64,000 nucleotides of DNA, taken from Serratia symbiotica. GTDB lineage: Bacteria > Pseudomonadota > Gammaproteobacteria > Enterobacterales > Enterobacteriaceae. Positions 43,600-53,850 of this stretch are shown in pieces. A program made the position numbers and the translations under genes. The notes under the pieces were generated by a model that saw only the letters and a program-made list of their open reading frames with translations, did not search any database and was not told where the DNA came from. Each line of letters begins with the position of its first letter. The first letter of the stretch is position 1. The stretch lies in the NCBI GenBank assembly GCA_900016775.1, contig LN890288.1:372001-436000 (forward strand). The letters run 5' to 3'.

Positions 43600-44500
43600 A
43601 AAAATTTAAAAAGATTTCTAAAACTATTAATATTAGAAATCGTTTTATCTATTATTTTTAATATAATACTATAATTTATGATAGTTTTGATAACAGTAAA
43701 TAAAAATTAATGTTCTTCTATATTCAAATTATGAATATTTTAATATTAAAAATTTAATTATAATATATAATTAACATAATATTATTTTTTTTAAAAATTT
43801 TTATTAAAATATAATATTTTTTAATAATTAATTTTTTATATAAATATTTTATTTTTTATATCTTAAAAATTAAAATAATAATCTTTGTTTATTCATAACC
43901 TGTATATCTTTTTATCTAAAAAAATAAATTAAATCTAAAAATATAAATTTTTAAATAAAGTAAATAAAATTTATTTTTGTTAAAAAATCCTAATTAATAA
44001 TATTAATAAAATTTAATATTTTTTAGTTATTATATTAAATATAAAAATAATAATATATAAATAGTTACAAAACTATATATAATTATTTACTAGAAAATAT
44101 TATTATTACTTAACTATCATTACTATAATTATAAAATTTAATATAATTAATAAAAAATACTTAATTATACTAGTATAATAATTAATACATTAAATATACT
44201 TTATTTAAATAATTATTATATATATTTTAAAATTTTTAATATATAAATAATAATATTTATTCTATTAAATATATCTAAATATAATTAACAACAATTAATA
44301 TCACAAAATAATTAATATACTAATACCTAAAAATATATAAAATTATATTAATTTATATTAATATAATATTAATAATAAATTTAATATATAAATATATTTA
44401 ATTAACACAATTAATGTGATATATTATATTAACTAAATAAATTCATTTCGCTAAAACAATATAATTATTAAATCTAATTCTATTTTAAAAAAATTATTAA
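43600..44500 (-). pseudogene. pdxA: Degraded pdxA (4-hydroxythreonine-4-phosphate dehydrogenase)
   Basis: The 941-bp gap between rsmA and surA, where E. coli has pdxA, holds a decayed copy in the right orientation. Read on the minus strand with frame changes and stops, fragments align in order with E. coli PdxA. LDLIIILF-stop-RNEFI near 44477 matches PDLVVQLAQREWPV. LNFINIIN-stop-DFLTK near 44013-43975 matches LHEVIAILHHDLRTK. RYTGYE-stop-TKIIILIFK at 43909-43862 matches GHMGTEEIDTIIPVLN. A trace of the C-terminus (VGSFITALNLAI) lies near 43650-43620. PLP synthesis by this route is therefore lost, although PLP enzymes (IscS, GlyA) remain. Ends are approximate. Confidence 0.82.
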
Positions 44501-44516
44501 AATAATAATAAATTAT

Positions 44517-45821
44517 TTATTCTTTAATATTATTATTTATAATTTTAACGTAAGTTTGAGAACGTAATTTTTGTATCCAGTGTTGTGTTTCTATAAAAAA
44601 TTTACGATTTAATAGTATTTGATAAGCATAATTTTTTTTTATAAAATTAATTTGATTTATATTTTTTGTATCTAATAATTGAATAAGATGCCAACCAAAA
44701 GAAGATTTTATTGGTAAACTTATTTCTCCTTTTTTTAATTTTAATAATACATTATAAAATATTGAATCATATTTTTTTTTTTCTAAAGAAATCCAACCTA
44801 AATCACCACCATATATTGAAGAATTTAAATCTTGAGATATTTGTTTAGCTGCATCATAAAAATTTATATAACCTTTTTGTATATATTTTAATATATTTTC
44901 TAATTTAGATTGTATTTTCTTATCATTCATAAATTTTGTAACTTTTAAAAATATATGACGAACATGATATTCAGTAACAAATTTTATATTATTTATATGA
45001 CGTATATCATTTACTTTTAAAATATAAAAACCAACAAAAGAATGAATAGGACCGAAAATCATATCTTTTTTAGAATTTATTAAATATTTAGCAAAAATAG
45101 GTAAAATATTTTCTAATTTATTCCAACCCATATTTTCATATTTTAATATAGATGAATGAATAGAATGAAGTTTAGCTATTTTTTGAAAATCAGAACTATT
45201 TTTTAATTTATCAATAATTTTTTTAACTTGTATCTCTAATTTTTGTACTTGATATGGTGTATTTTTTGAAGGAAAAGTAAATAAAATATAACTAATATTT
45301 ATTTCAGGATTAATAAAATTTTGTGTATTTAATAATTTTATTAATTCATTTATTTCTTGTGATGAAATAATTATTTTATGACGAATCATATTATTACGTA
45401 TTTCATTAATTACTATTTCTTTATATATTTGAGAACGATATATATCATAATTTATATTATAAGAAAATAAATAATTACGAAGTTGATTTACAGTAATTTT
45501 ATTTTTTAAAGCAATATTATTAATAATATTATCCAACTCAATATTTGATATATTAATATTTATTTTTTTAGCAAGTTGTAATTGAATACTATCATTAATA
45601 AGATTTTCAATAAGTTGGTAACGTAATGAATTATTATTTATTAATAATATATTATCTTGTTCTGAATTAAACTTTATAAATTTAAATAAATTTTTTATAT
45701 CACTTTCTAATACAATATCATCATTTATAATAATCGCTATTTTATCTATTTCTAATGGTATCGAAAAAGCATTAAAAATACATATAATAAATCCAAAAAT
45801 CAATATTTTTAAATTATTCAT
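44517..45821 (-). CDS. surA: Periplasmic chaperone and peptidyl-prolyl isomerase SurA
   Basis: SurA escorts outer-membrane proteins, including LptD, to the BAM complex. The 434-residue precursor has a signal peptide ending near residue 20 and then IDKIAIIINDDIVLESDI, matching E. coli. An N-terminal chaperone domain is followed by two parvulin domains, at about 170-270 (INISYILFTFP) and 285-390 (EYHVRHIFLKV to FGWHLIQLLD). An AGGAG site precedes the ATG. It lies 65 bp downstream of lptD, its client. Confidence 0.94.
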   Translation of the reverse strand: MNNLKILIFGFIICIFNAFSIPLEIDKIAIIINDDIVLESDIKNLFKFIKFNSEQDNILLINNNSLRYQLIENLINDSIQLQLAKKININISNIELDNIINNIALKNKITVNQLRNYLFSYNINYDIYRSQIYKEIVINEIRNNMIRHKIIISSQEINELIKLLNTQNFINPEINISYILFTFPSKNTPYQVQKLEIQVKKIIDKLKNSSDFQKIAKLHSIHSSILKYENMGWNKLENILPIFAKYLINSKKDMIFGPIHSFVGFYILKVNDIRHINNIKFVTEYHVRHIFLKVTKFMNDKKIQSKLENILKYIQKGYINFYDAAKQISQDLNSSIYGGDLGWISLEKKKYDSIFYNVLLKLKKGEISLPIKSSFGWHLIQLLDTKNINQINFIKKNYAYQILLNRKFFIETQHWIQKLRSQTYVKIINNNIKE

Positions 45822-45886
45822 ATATCTCCTATCATGAAATTCACAATTTATAATGAAATATATTATTTTAATATTGTAATATAATA

Positions 45887-48244
45887 TTAAAACATACGCT
45901 GATAAGGTAATATATTAGAATGTAATACATTTATTAAATTAAAATTATTTTTATTATTTAAATTACGTAATTCAATATTAAAAGAAATTTTATTGTCATA
46001 AATACTAATCTGTTTATTATGGTTCCAATTAACAATCTTACGTTCATAACCTAATATCATTTCCCAACAAGAAGTATTATATTTAAATCCTAATAATTGA
46101 TTAGATAAATGATGAGTTTTTATATCATAAACATATGAACCAATTAAAGAAAAAGGATTTGTAATATGCCAATTACCAAAAATACCAATTTGAGAAATAT
46201 CTTTTTGATATATATCTAATTTTTTAATATTTAAATTTTTTTCAATATATTTAGATGTTGCATAACGATAATTAATTTGTATTAAATTCTCTAAATTTTT
46301 TTGATATTCTAATATAATATTACCTAATGAAATATTATGAAAATAACTATTACATTGTATACCACTACGTAAATTCCAATAATTATTAATTTTCCAAAAA
46401 ATATTACCAATCCATACTAAATTATGAATATTATTTATTTGAAATTTATTAGAATCTAAAATATTTAAATGATAAATTTGACTTATGGAAGCATTAAATT
46501 TTTCTGTTAAATCATTATTATAAATATGTGTAATAAAACCATTAAGAATACGATTTTGAGAAGAAATACGATCTAAACCAGTATAAAGACGAGTATGAAA
46601 TAAATTATTATAATCAGTTTGTAATAATGTAGTATCATAAAGATATATATTATTTTGATTATGATATGGAACATAAAGATATTGAGAATATATTTCTAAA
46701 ATTTGATTAAAACTATTTAATTTACTTAATGGACGTTCAAAAATTATTTTTCCATCAATTTTAAATTGTGGTAAAATACGATTAACTATTTTATTAAGAT
46801 GTAATATTTTAATGTTATAATTTTTAAGATTGTTTTTATTAATATCATTAATTTTAAAATCATTAGGAATATTTTGTTGATAATGAGATGCAAAAATTTT
46901 AATTTCACTATTTAAACTCATCCAATCATTTACTAATGGTAATTTTATTGTAGGTTCAATATGAAAACGAAAAGTACTAGGACTATGTGAATTAAGATTT
47001 ACAAATCTTGTTATTTGACTATATAAATAAAAATTTAATAAACCAAAATATTTTTTATAATAATTAAAATCTAATTGTGGTAATATTTTATAAGAAAAAA
47101 AATTAGCATTACTAATATCATCAAGTAATTGAAATTGTTTTACTTTAAAAATAGAAGATAAATTTTTTTGATTATAATTTACATTAAATTTTTGAATAAT
47201 ATAGTTATTAACTATAGAACCATATTTTGAATCTAGATCAATAAAATATTTTTTATCACTTACTTTTGTAAAATCAATATTAAAATACCATTTATGATTT
47301 AAAACTCCATCATGATTCCAATGAAGTAACCAACGAACATTATTTTTTTTATTTTTATATTTTAAATCATTAGGTAACCAATCTATAGATACTAATCCAG
47401 ATCCTAAAAATGTAAGGTAACGAAATTCATTTTGCCATTGAAAACCTCTTTTTGAAATATAATGTGGAATAAAAGTCATATCATAATTAGAAGCAATATT
47501 CCAATAATATGGTAATATAACTTCAAAACCATTACGAATTCCATATTTCATATTTGGAATTAAACATCCAGAACGACGCTTATTCCCAATAGGTAATTCT
47601 AAATATGGACTATAAAATATTGAAATATTATTAATTTTAAAATAAGCATTCCATATTTTAATAATTTGTTTTACATGATCATGAATTACTTTTGAACCTA
47701 CTATATTCCAACTTTTATCTCCTAAAAGACAAGAAGTAAAACTACCATTTTCTAAAATAGTATATCGATTAAAATTACGTATTTTTATTTTTTTAGCTAT
47801 ACCATGACCTTGACGATTAACTAATCTATAATAACCATTTTGAACGTTAATATCTTTATTATTTAAGTTTAACCAAATTTTTTTTCCTAATAATATTATT
47901 TGAGGATTGTAATAATATACATTACCAATAGCATGTATAGTTTGTATACTATTTTTATTTTTGATAGTTTTAATTTTATTTAATTCTACCTTATTTGCAC
48001 GAAGTATAGTATTACCATTCTTAATGTTAACATTACCAAAAAATAATATATTATTAGAATGTAAACTATATAATTTATCAGAATTAATAATAATAGAAAA
48101 ATTATTAAAATTATTATTTAATAAAGATTTTTTATCAAAAGAAGATGTATGTATATTTTTTTTACTAATAAAAGCTAATGAATAATTACTATTAATTATT
48201 ATTAATAATATAATAATAATTAATATTGTAAAATATCTTTTCAT
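45887..48244 (-). CDS. lptD: LPS-assembly protein LptD
   Basis: LptD is the outer-membrane beta-barrel that, plugged by lipoprotein LptE, inserts LPS into the outer leaflet. At 785 residues it matches E. coli (784). It has a signal peptide, an N-terminal OstA domain related to LptA, and a barrel domain with YSPYLELPIGNKRRSG and VFERPLS-type blocks, ending NILPYQRMF. Of the four disulfide cysteines in E. coli (31, 173, 724, 725) only the equivalents Cys172 and Cys726 remain. The N-terminal cysteine is gone and the CC pair reads SC. Confidence 0.95.
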   Translation of the reverse strand: MKRYFTILIIIILLIIINSNYSLAFISKKNIHTSSFDKKSLLNNNFNNFSIIINSDKLYSLHSNNILFFGNVNIKNGNTILRANKVELNKIKTIKNKNSIQTIHAIGNVYYYNPQIILLGKKIWLNLNNKDINVQNGYYRLVNRQGHGIAKKIKIRNFNRYTILENGSFTSCLLGDKSWNIVGSKVIHDHVKQIIKIWNAYFKINNISIFYSPYLELPIGNKRRSGCLIPNMKYGIRNGFEVILPYYWNIASNYDMTFIPHYISKRGFQWQNEFRYLTFLGSGLVSIDWLPNDLKYKNKKNNVRWLLHWNHDGVLNHKWYFNIDFTKVSDKKYFIDLDSKYGSIVNNYIIQKFNVNYNQKNLSSIFKVKQFQLLDDISNANFFSYKILPQLDFNYYKKYFGLLNFYLYSQITRFVNLNSHSPSTFRFHIEPTIKLPLVNDWMSLNSEIKIFASHYQQNIPNDFKINDINKNNLKNYNIKILHLNKIVNRILPQFKIDGKIIFERPLSKLNSFNQILEIYSQYLYVPYHNQNNIYLYDTTLLQTDYNNLFHTRLYTGLDRISSQNRILNGFITHIYNNDLTEKFNASISQIYHLNILDSNKFQINNIHNLVWIGNIFWKINNYWNLRSGIQCNSYFHNISLGNIILEYQKNLENLIQINYRYATSKYIEKNLNIKKLDIYQKDISQIGIFGNWHITNPFSLIGSYVYDIKTHHLSNQLLGFKYNTSCWEMILGYERKIVNWNHNKQISIYDNKISFNIELRNLNNKNNFNLINVLHSNILPYQRMF

Positions 48245-48603
48245 ATATAATTATAATATTTTTATGAAAAAAAATTCTATTTTAAAAAAAATAAAAATTT
48301 TTATTTATTTTAATAAAATTATAATTTTAATTTTAATTTTAATTTTTTTAATAATAAAAAATTAAAAATATTTAACATTAATTAAAAATATTTTAATATA
48401 TAAAATTACTAAATATAATTAAAATATAAAATTAATAATTTTTTAATAAAATATTTTAATAAAATTATTTATTTAATTTTTATAAAGTTTAAAAAAAATA
48501 TTTATTAAATATTAAATAATGTTTAATATTTATTCAAAATTAATAATATAGATTAAATAATCTATATTATTAATTTTGAATTTACATATAAAATTATTAT
48601 TTA
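48245..48603. other. Spacer cvpA-lptD
   Basis: About 360 bp of A/T sequence between two minus-strand genes. Its main content is a 24-bp palindrome (48532-48581) just after cvpA. The rest must hold the lptD-surA promoter. djlA, the E. coli neighbour of lptD, has left no readable trace. Confidence 0.5.
48532..48581 (-). terminator. 24-bp perfect palindromic hairpin downstream of cvpA
   Basis: Arms at 48532-48555 and 48558-48581 are exact reverse complements with only 2 nt between them, and each arm has two G/C positions (start ATTCAAAATTAATAATATAG). It begins 22 bp after the cvpA stop. Position fits a terminator or 3-prime stabilising element for the cvpA transcript, but no strong U tract follows at once on the minus strand. 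Confidence 0.55.
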
Positions 48604-49080
48604 TTATAAAATTGATATACTTTTTAAATAATCTAAAAACCATATAATAAGATAATTAAATTTTGGAATAAGTTGAGATTGTTTCCAAATTATATTTTCT
48701 GAAAAATAAGTAAAAGTATTTAAAAAATATAAAATTATTGATACAATTAAAATACCACGAAATATACCAAAACAAACACCTAATATTCGATCAAATCCTG
48801 ATAATCCAGATTTTTTTATTAAAAAATTCATAACAATATTACTTATACCTCCTGTAATAAGTGGCATAATAAATAATAATATAATTGCAATACTATTTTT
48901 AATAACTATATATTTAAAATCAACTAAATAAGTAGTTAAATATGAATAAAAATTACTAGAAATAAAAAATGTTAATCCCCATATCAACAATGAAAATATT
49001 TCACAAATAAAACCTCTAATTAAACTCATTAAAGTAGATAATCCAATTAATGCTATTATAATATAATCAATAAAAATCAT
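48604..49080 (-). CDS. cvpA: Inner-membrane protein CvpA
   Basis: CvpA is a four-helix inner-membrane protein first found as needed for colicin V production; later work links it to envelope stress and bile resistance. The 158-residue product matches E. coli (162): IDYIIIALIGLSTLMSLIRGF, KKSGLSGFDRILGVCFGIFRG and SQLIPKFNYLIIWFLDYL. An AAGGT site precedes the ATG. The usual downstream gene purF is absent. Its survival in a reduced genome rich in envelope genes suggests an envelope role. Confidence 0.93.
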   Translation of the reverse strand: MIFIDYIIIALIGLSTLMSLIRGFICEIFSLLIWGLTFFISSNFYSYLTTYLVDFKYIVIKNSIAIILLFIMPLITGGISNIVMNFLIKKSGLSGFDRILGVCFGIFRGILIVSIILYFLNTFTYFSENIIWKQSQLIPKFNYLIIWFLDYLKSISIL

Positions 49081-49652
49081 AATTTACCTTATTAATTAAT
49101 TATTTATAAATATTTTTTATAAAATTAATATTAATAATATTTTAATATCAATAATATTATAATCTATTATATATTATCTTCTTTACAAAAAATATAATTA
49201 TTAATTAAAAATTAAAATTAATATTATAATAATAATATATTATTAAAATAATTATTTATTAATTTTAATTAAAATATTGTTATTTAATAAATAATTAAAT
49301 TAAATTATTAAATACATTTAAAAATATAAAATTATTTATATGTTTATATTTATTAATAACATTAATAATATATTATTATAAAAAATGATAATTAATTTAA
49401 AATATATATTACTTTAATTATTAATTAAATAAAAATAAAATTTAATTTAAAATTAATATTTATAAAAAATTTAATATTTTATTTTTATATAAGATATTTA
49501 TAATTATAATAATTAAATAAATATTATTAATATCATATTATATAAAAATAATTAAAAATTATTTTTTAAAATTTTAAATATTTAATTTTATTTTAAATAT
49601 ATAAAATTAATTTTTAATAAATTTATTCATTAAATATTTTAAATGTTTAATT
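49081..49652. other. Spacer mnmA-cvpA
   Basis: About 570 bp of nearly pure A/T on the 5-prime side of cvpA. No gene, RNA or notable hairpin could be read. Its length suggests one or more genes eroded beyond recognition. Confidence 0.5.
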
Positions 49653-50741
49653 TTATTTTATAATACCACCACCAAGACATAATTCTCCTTGATAAAATAC
49701 AGCTGATTGCCCCGGTGTAACAGCTATTACTGGTTTAGTAAAAAAAACTTTTACACAATGGTTATTAAGTAATACAACATAACAATTAATATCATTTTGT
49801 CTATATCTAATTTTTACTGTACAATAAAAAGATTTATGATATGGTAAATTATTAATCCAATGTAATTGTGTTACTATACAATGTATAGACATTAAACTAG
49901 GATGATTATGTCCTTGTGCTACTATTAAAACATTATTAATAATATCTTTATTTACTACATACCATGGATCATTATTACCACCCTTTATGCCACCAATACC
50001 TAAACCTTTACGTTGACCAAGTGTATAATAAATAAGTCCATTATGTTTACCAATGAATTTACCATCTACTGTAATAATAACACCTGGTTTAGAAGAAAGA
50101 TAACGACTTAAAAATTTACAAAATTTACGATTTCCAATAAAACAAATTCCAGTAGAATCTTTTTTACTAGCAGTAATTAATGATAATTTTGAAGCAATTT
50201 TTCGTACTTGTGATTTAAATAATTTGCCAATTGGAAATAAACTTTTTGATATTTGTTTATGATTTAAAGTATATAAAAAATAACTTTGATCTTTATTATT
50301 ATCTATACCACGCAATAAACAACTTTGACCATTTATATTCTTACGACGTACATAATGACCAGTAGCAATAAAATCTGCTCCAAGTTCTTCTATAGAAAAT
50401 TCTAAAAAAGCTTTAAATTTTATTTCTTTATTGCATAAAATATCTGGATTAGGAGTACGACCTATTCGATATTCTTCTAAAAATTTTGTAAATACATAAT
50501 TCCAATACTCTACTGAAAAATTTATTGTATATAATTTAATACCTAATTTATTGCATACTGATTTTGCATCAGATAAATCACTTGCTACAGAACAATATTC
50601 TTCATTATCATCTTCCTCCCAATTTTTCATAAATAAACCAGAAACTTGATAACCTTGTTGTTGCAATAAATATGCAGCAACAGAAGAATCTACACCACCA
50701 GAAATTCCAACAATCACTTTTTTTTTATTATTATAAAACAT
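49653..50741 (-). CDS. mnmA: tRNA-specific 2-thiouridylase MnmA
   Basis: MnmA thiolates U34 of Lys, Glu and Gln tRNAs, taking sulfur ultimately from IscS. The 362-residue protein (E. coli 368) has the PP-loop [15 protein letters not shown] near the N-terminus, the tRNA-binding YSVEYW.-like block, catalytic cysteines in [11 protein letters not shown] and [10 protein letters not shown], and the C-terminal [15 protein letters not shown] block, here [14 protein letters not shown]. It is retained together with its sulfur donor IscS in this window. Confidence 0.96.
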   Translation of the reverse strand: MFYNNKKKVIVGISGGVDSSVAAYLLQQQGYQVSGLFMKNWEEDDNEEYCSVASDLSDAKSVCNKLGIKLYTINFSVEYWNYVFTKFLEEYRIGRTPNPDILCNKEIKFKAFLEFSIEELGADFIATGHYVRRKNINGQSCLLRGIDNNKDQSYFLYTLNHKQISKSLFPIGKLFKSQVRKIASKLSLITASKKDSTGICFIGNRKFCKFLSRYLSSKPGVIITVDGKFIGKHNGLIYYTLGQRKGLGIGGIKGGNNDPWYVVNKDIINNVLIVAQGHNHPSLMSIHCIVTQLHWINNLPYHKSFYCTVKIRYRQNDINCYVVLLNNHCVKVFFTKPVIAVTPGQSAVFYQGELCLGGGIIK

Positions 50742-50938
50742 AAAAATCTCATTAACTAGATAAGAAAATAAGTATATAATTTTATTTATATTAAAATAAA
50801 TAAAATAACTTAAAAATAAAAATTTATAAAATATTATTATTTTTTTTATAATAAATAAATAATTTATTTTATAATTAAATATATATAAAAATATATTTAT
50901 ATAATTTAAATAATTTAATATAAATTAGGATATAATAA

Positions 50939-52192
50939 ATGTTAAAATGTAAAATGAATATTTCTGATTATGATCCAGAATTATGGTATGCAATAAAAAA
51001 TGAAATAAAACGTCAAGAAGAAAACATTGAATTAATTGCATCAGAAAATTATACTAGTTTACGTGTCATGCAAGCTCAAGGTTCTCAATTAACTAATAAA
51101 TATGCTGAAGGATATCCAGGTAAACGTTATTACGGGGGATGTAAAAATATAGATATTATTGAAGAATTAGCTATTAATCGTGCAAAAAAATTATTTGATG
51201 CAGATTATGCTAATGTTCAACCTCATTCTGGATCGCAAGCTAATTTTGCTGTTTATAGCGCATTATTAAAACCAGGTGATACTATTTTAGGAATGCATCT
51301 TTCACATGGAGGTCATCTAACTCATGGTTCTACAGTTAATATATCTGGGAAATTATATAATGCAATATATTATGGTATAAATAAACAAGGTCAAATTGAT
51401 TATGATAATTTACATTATCAAGCATTAACTCATAAACCAAAAATGATTATTGGTGGTTTTTCTTCTTTTTCTGGAATAGTAGATTGGAAAAAAATAAGTA
51501 AAATTGCTAAATCTATTAATGCTTATTTTTTTGTAGATATGGCACATATTTCTGGTTTAGTTGCAGCTGGTATTTATCCTAATCCATTACCTTATGCGCA
51601 AATTGTTACTACTACTACTCACAAGGGTTTAGCAGGACCAAGAGGAGGGTTAATTTTAGCGAAAGGAGGTAATAAAGTACTATATAATAAATTAAATTCT
51701 TCAATATTTCCAGGTAATCAAGGAGGACCTTTAATGCATGTAATTGCTGGAAAAGCAATAGCATTTAAAGAAGCTATGGATCCAAAATTTAAAATTTATC
51801 AAAAACAAGTAATAAAAAATGCAAAAATATTAGTAGAAATATTTTTGCAACGCGGATATGAAATAATTTCTAATAGCACATTTAATAATTTATTTTTATT
51901 AAATTTATTAAATAAAAACTTAACTGGAAAAGAAGCAGAAATTGCTCTTAGTCGTGCTAATATTATTGTAAATAAAAATAGTATTCCTAATGATCCACAA
52001 AGTCCATGGATAACTTCTGGTATTCGAATTGGTACTTCAGCAGTTACACGTCGTGGTTTTAAAGAAACTGAAATATATAACTTAGCTCATTGGATTTGTG
52101 ATATATTAAATAATGTTTATAATGATAATAAAATCAAATTTATTCAAAAAAAAGTATTAAATGTTTGTGCAAAATTACCAGTATATTTATAA
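50939..52192 (+). CDS. glyA: Serine hydroxymethyltransferase
   Basis: GlyA converts serine to glycine while loading one carbon on tetrahydrofolate. At 417 residues it equals E. coli. The PLP lysine is in [14 protein letters not shown], where E. coli has THKTLAGPRGG. The N-terminal [10 protein letters not shown] and RYYGGC segments are intact. An AGGA site precedes the ATG. It depends on PLP, whose synthetic gene pdxA is a pseudogene here, and on serine, which SdaC may import. It is convergent with suhB. Confidence 0.97.
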   Translation: MLKCKMNISDYDPELWYAIKNEIKRQEENIELIASENYTSLRVMQAQGSQLTNKYAEGYPGKRYYGGCKNIDIIEELAINRAKKLFDADYANVQPHSGSQANFAVYSALLKPGDTILGMHLSHGGHLTHGSTVNISGKLYNAIYYGINKQGQIDYDNLHYQALTHKPKMIIGGFSSFSGIVDWKKISKIAKSINAYFFVDMAHISGLVAAGIYPNPLPYAQIVTTTTHKGLAGPRGGLILAKGGNKVLYNKLNSSIFPGNQGGPLMHVIAGKAIAFKEAMDPKFKIYQKQVIKNAKILVEIFLQRGYEIISNSTFNNLFLLNLLNKNLTGKEAEIALSRANIIVNKNSIPNDPQSPWITSGIRIGTSAVTRRGFKETEIYNLAHWICDILNNVYNDNKIKFIQKKVLNVCAKLPVYL

Positions 52193-52292
52193 ATAAAATA
52201 TTTTATAAGATAATATTTTAAATATTTTAAATATTATAAAATATTATTTTCATAATAAATTTAATTTTATTTATTAATTATAAATTTATATT

Positions 52293-53087
52293 TTATTTTA
52301 TATATAGTTCTGAACGTAAAATAGAAAGTATCATATTAACTACATATGGATTACCAGCTACTATATTAGTAATACTAATATAATTATAATTATTAATAAA
52401 ATTAGTTATTAAACCACCTGATTCACGTATTAATAATTCACCAGCATAAAATACATAAGGTTTTAAAGTAATTTTAAAAAAACCATCTAAACGACCAGCA
52501 GCAACATAAGCTAAATCTAATAAAGAAGAACCAGTATATCTGAAATCTGAAAATTTAGTAAATAATGTATTAATAATTTTTATATATGAAATAATATTTT
52601 TTTTATTTTTAAATGGAAAATTAATTGCTAAAATAGAAGTATATAAATTTTTATTATAATTACTACGTAAACGATATCCATTAAGTTGACCACCATTACC
52701 CCGACTAGCAGTAAATAGTTCATTACGTATTGGATCATATACCACTGATACTTCAGTACGACCTTTAACAAGTACTGCAATTGAAACAGAAAAATGTGGA
52801 AAATGTTTAATAAAATTTAAAATTCCATCTAATGGATAAATTATCCATTGAATATATTTATCTATACCAATGTGTGTACCACTTTCTTTAGAAATAATAG
52901 AATGTTTAGGATAAGATTTACGAATTATTTCAATAATTAATTGTTCAATATTACGATTAAAATTAATAATAAAATTATCTATTCCTTTTTGAGTTGTTTC
53001 TTTAAAATCTATATTTTCATAATTTTTAGAAATAAAACTACCAGCTTTACGTACAGCACGTATAGCAATTGTTGACATAGGATGCAT
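52293..53087 (-). CDS. suhB: SuhB, inositol-monophosphatase fold with active site lost
   Basis: In E. coli SuhB is an inositol monophosphatase that also belongs to the rRNA antitermination complex. The 264-residue protein aligns without gaps over nearly its whole length (MHPMSTIAIRAVRKAGSFISKNYE; GRTEVSVVYDPIRNELFTA; LDLAYVAAGRLDGFF). The catalytic set has changed. Metal ligands Glu67, Asp84 and Asp212 are Lys67, Tyr84 and Val212, Asp44 is Asn, and the Thr of the DPLDGT motif is Ile89; only Asp87 remains. It is very unlikely to be a phosphatase. Retention points to the non-catalytic role with NusB. Confidence 0.93.
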   Translation of the reverse strand: MHPMSTIAIRAVRKAGSFISKNYENIDFKETTQKGIDNFIINFNRNIEQLIIEIIRKSYPKHSIISKESGTHIGIDKYIQWIIYPLDGILNFIKHFPHFSVSIAVLVKGRTEVSVVYDPIRNELFTASRGNGGQLNGYRLRSNYNKNLYTSILAINFPFKNKKNIISYIKIINTLFTKFSDFRYTGSSLLDLAYVAAGRLDGFFKITLKPYVFYAGELLIRESGGLITNFINNYNYISITNIVAGNPYVVNMILSILRSELYIK

Positions 53088-53206
53088 AAATATCTTCTAA
53101 TTATAAGTTAAAAAATAAAAAATCATATATATGATAACAGATATATAAAAAAATACCTACAGCTATATTAAACTATGTTAATTTTATAAAAATATACATA
53201 TTAAAT

Positions 53207-53850
53207 ATGTTACATAATATTCAAATTATTTTCGTAAAAACTTTTAATACTAGAAATATTGATTCAATTATTAAAACTATAAAAATATAGGATTAACTAA
53301 TTTTTATTTAGTTAATCCATTCAAAAAAAATCTAATTTTAAATAACTCACAATAACTTCCAATACAAGTAATATAATTAATAATATTATTTATGTTAAAA
53401 CTATATATAATACTGTTTATAATTATAGATTAGTTATAAACACTAATATATGTTTTTATGTTTTATGCTAACTAATATTAATATTACATATATATAATAA
53501 AAATAATACATATAAATCAATTTTTATTAGTAATATTATTATTTCGTTAAGAACGTATTAATTTAACTAATAGTAAATTATAATTATGTCATTATCATAT
53601 TGTTATTCTAACTAATTTAAATTATAGTTTATTAAATTTAGTAAAAACAATATAAATTGTAATATGTAAAATATATTTAACATATCTTAAATATCAAAAT
53701 TATCATAAAAAATAAAATTTTTATATCCAATAATCTATAAACTTACATTATTATATTAATATTTAAAAATATTAAAATATACAAATTTTATTAATTTAAC
53801 AAATAAAGGAATAATTATAAATCGATTAAAAAATCATTAAATATTTAATA
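53207..53850 (+). pseudogene. trmJ: Degraded trmJ (tRNA Cm32/Um32 methyltransferase)
   Basis: Between suhB and iscS, the E. coli position of trmJ, fragments of TrmJ can be read in order with near-original spacing but with several frameshifts and stops. At 53207, MLHNIQIIFVKTFNTRNIDS matches [20 protein letters not shown]. At 53290, GLTNFYLVNPF matches GLTNLWLVNPL. At 53379, NNIIYVKTIYN matches the GNAHIVDTLDE region. From 53542, F-R-stop-ERINLTN and later CHYHIVI...NYSLLNLV match FGRERVGLTN and CHYHVAI...EYSSLNLA. At 53787, FINLTNKGIIINRLK matches FIRENHPGQVMNKLR. The gene is dead but recent enough to read. Confidence 0.9.

Noticed and set aside
47961..48185. Plus-strand open frame at the 5-prime end of lptD
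   Set aside because: It is antisense to LptD signal and OstA-domain codons and shows no homology.
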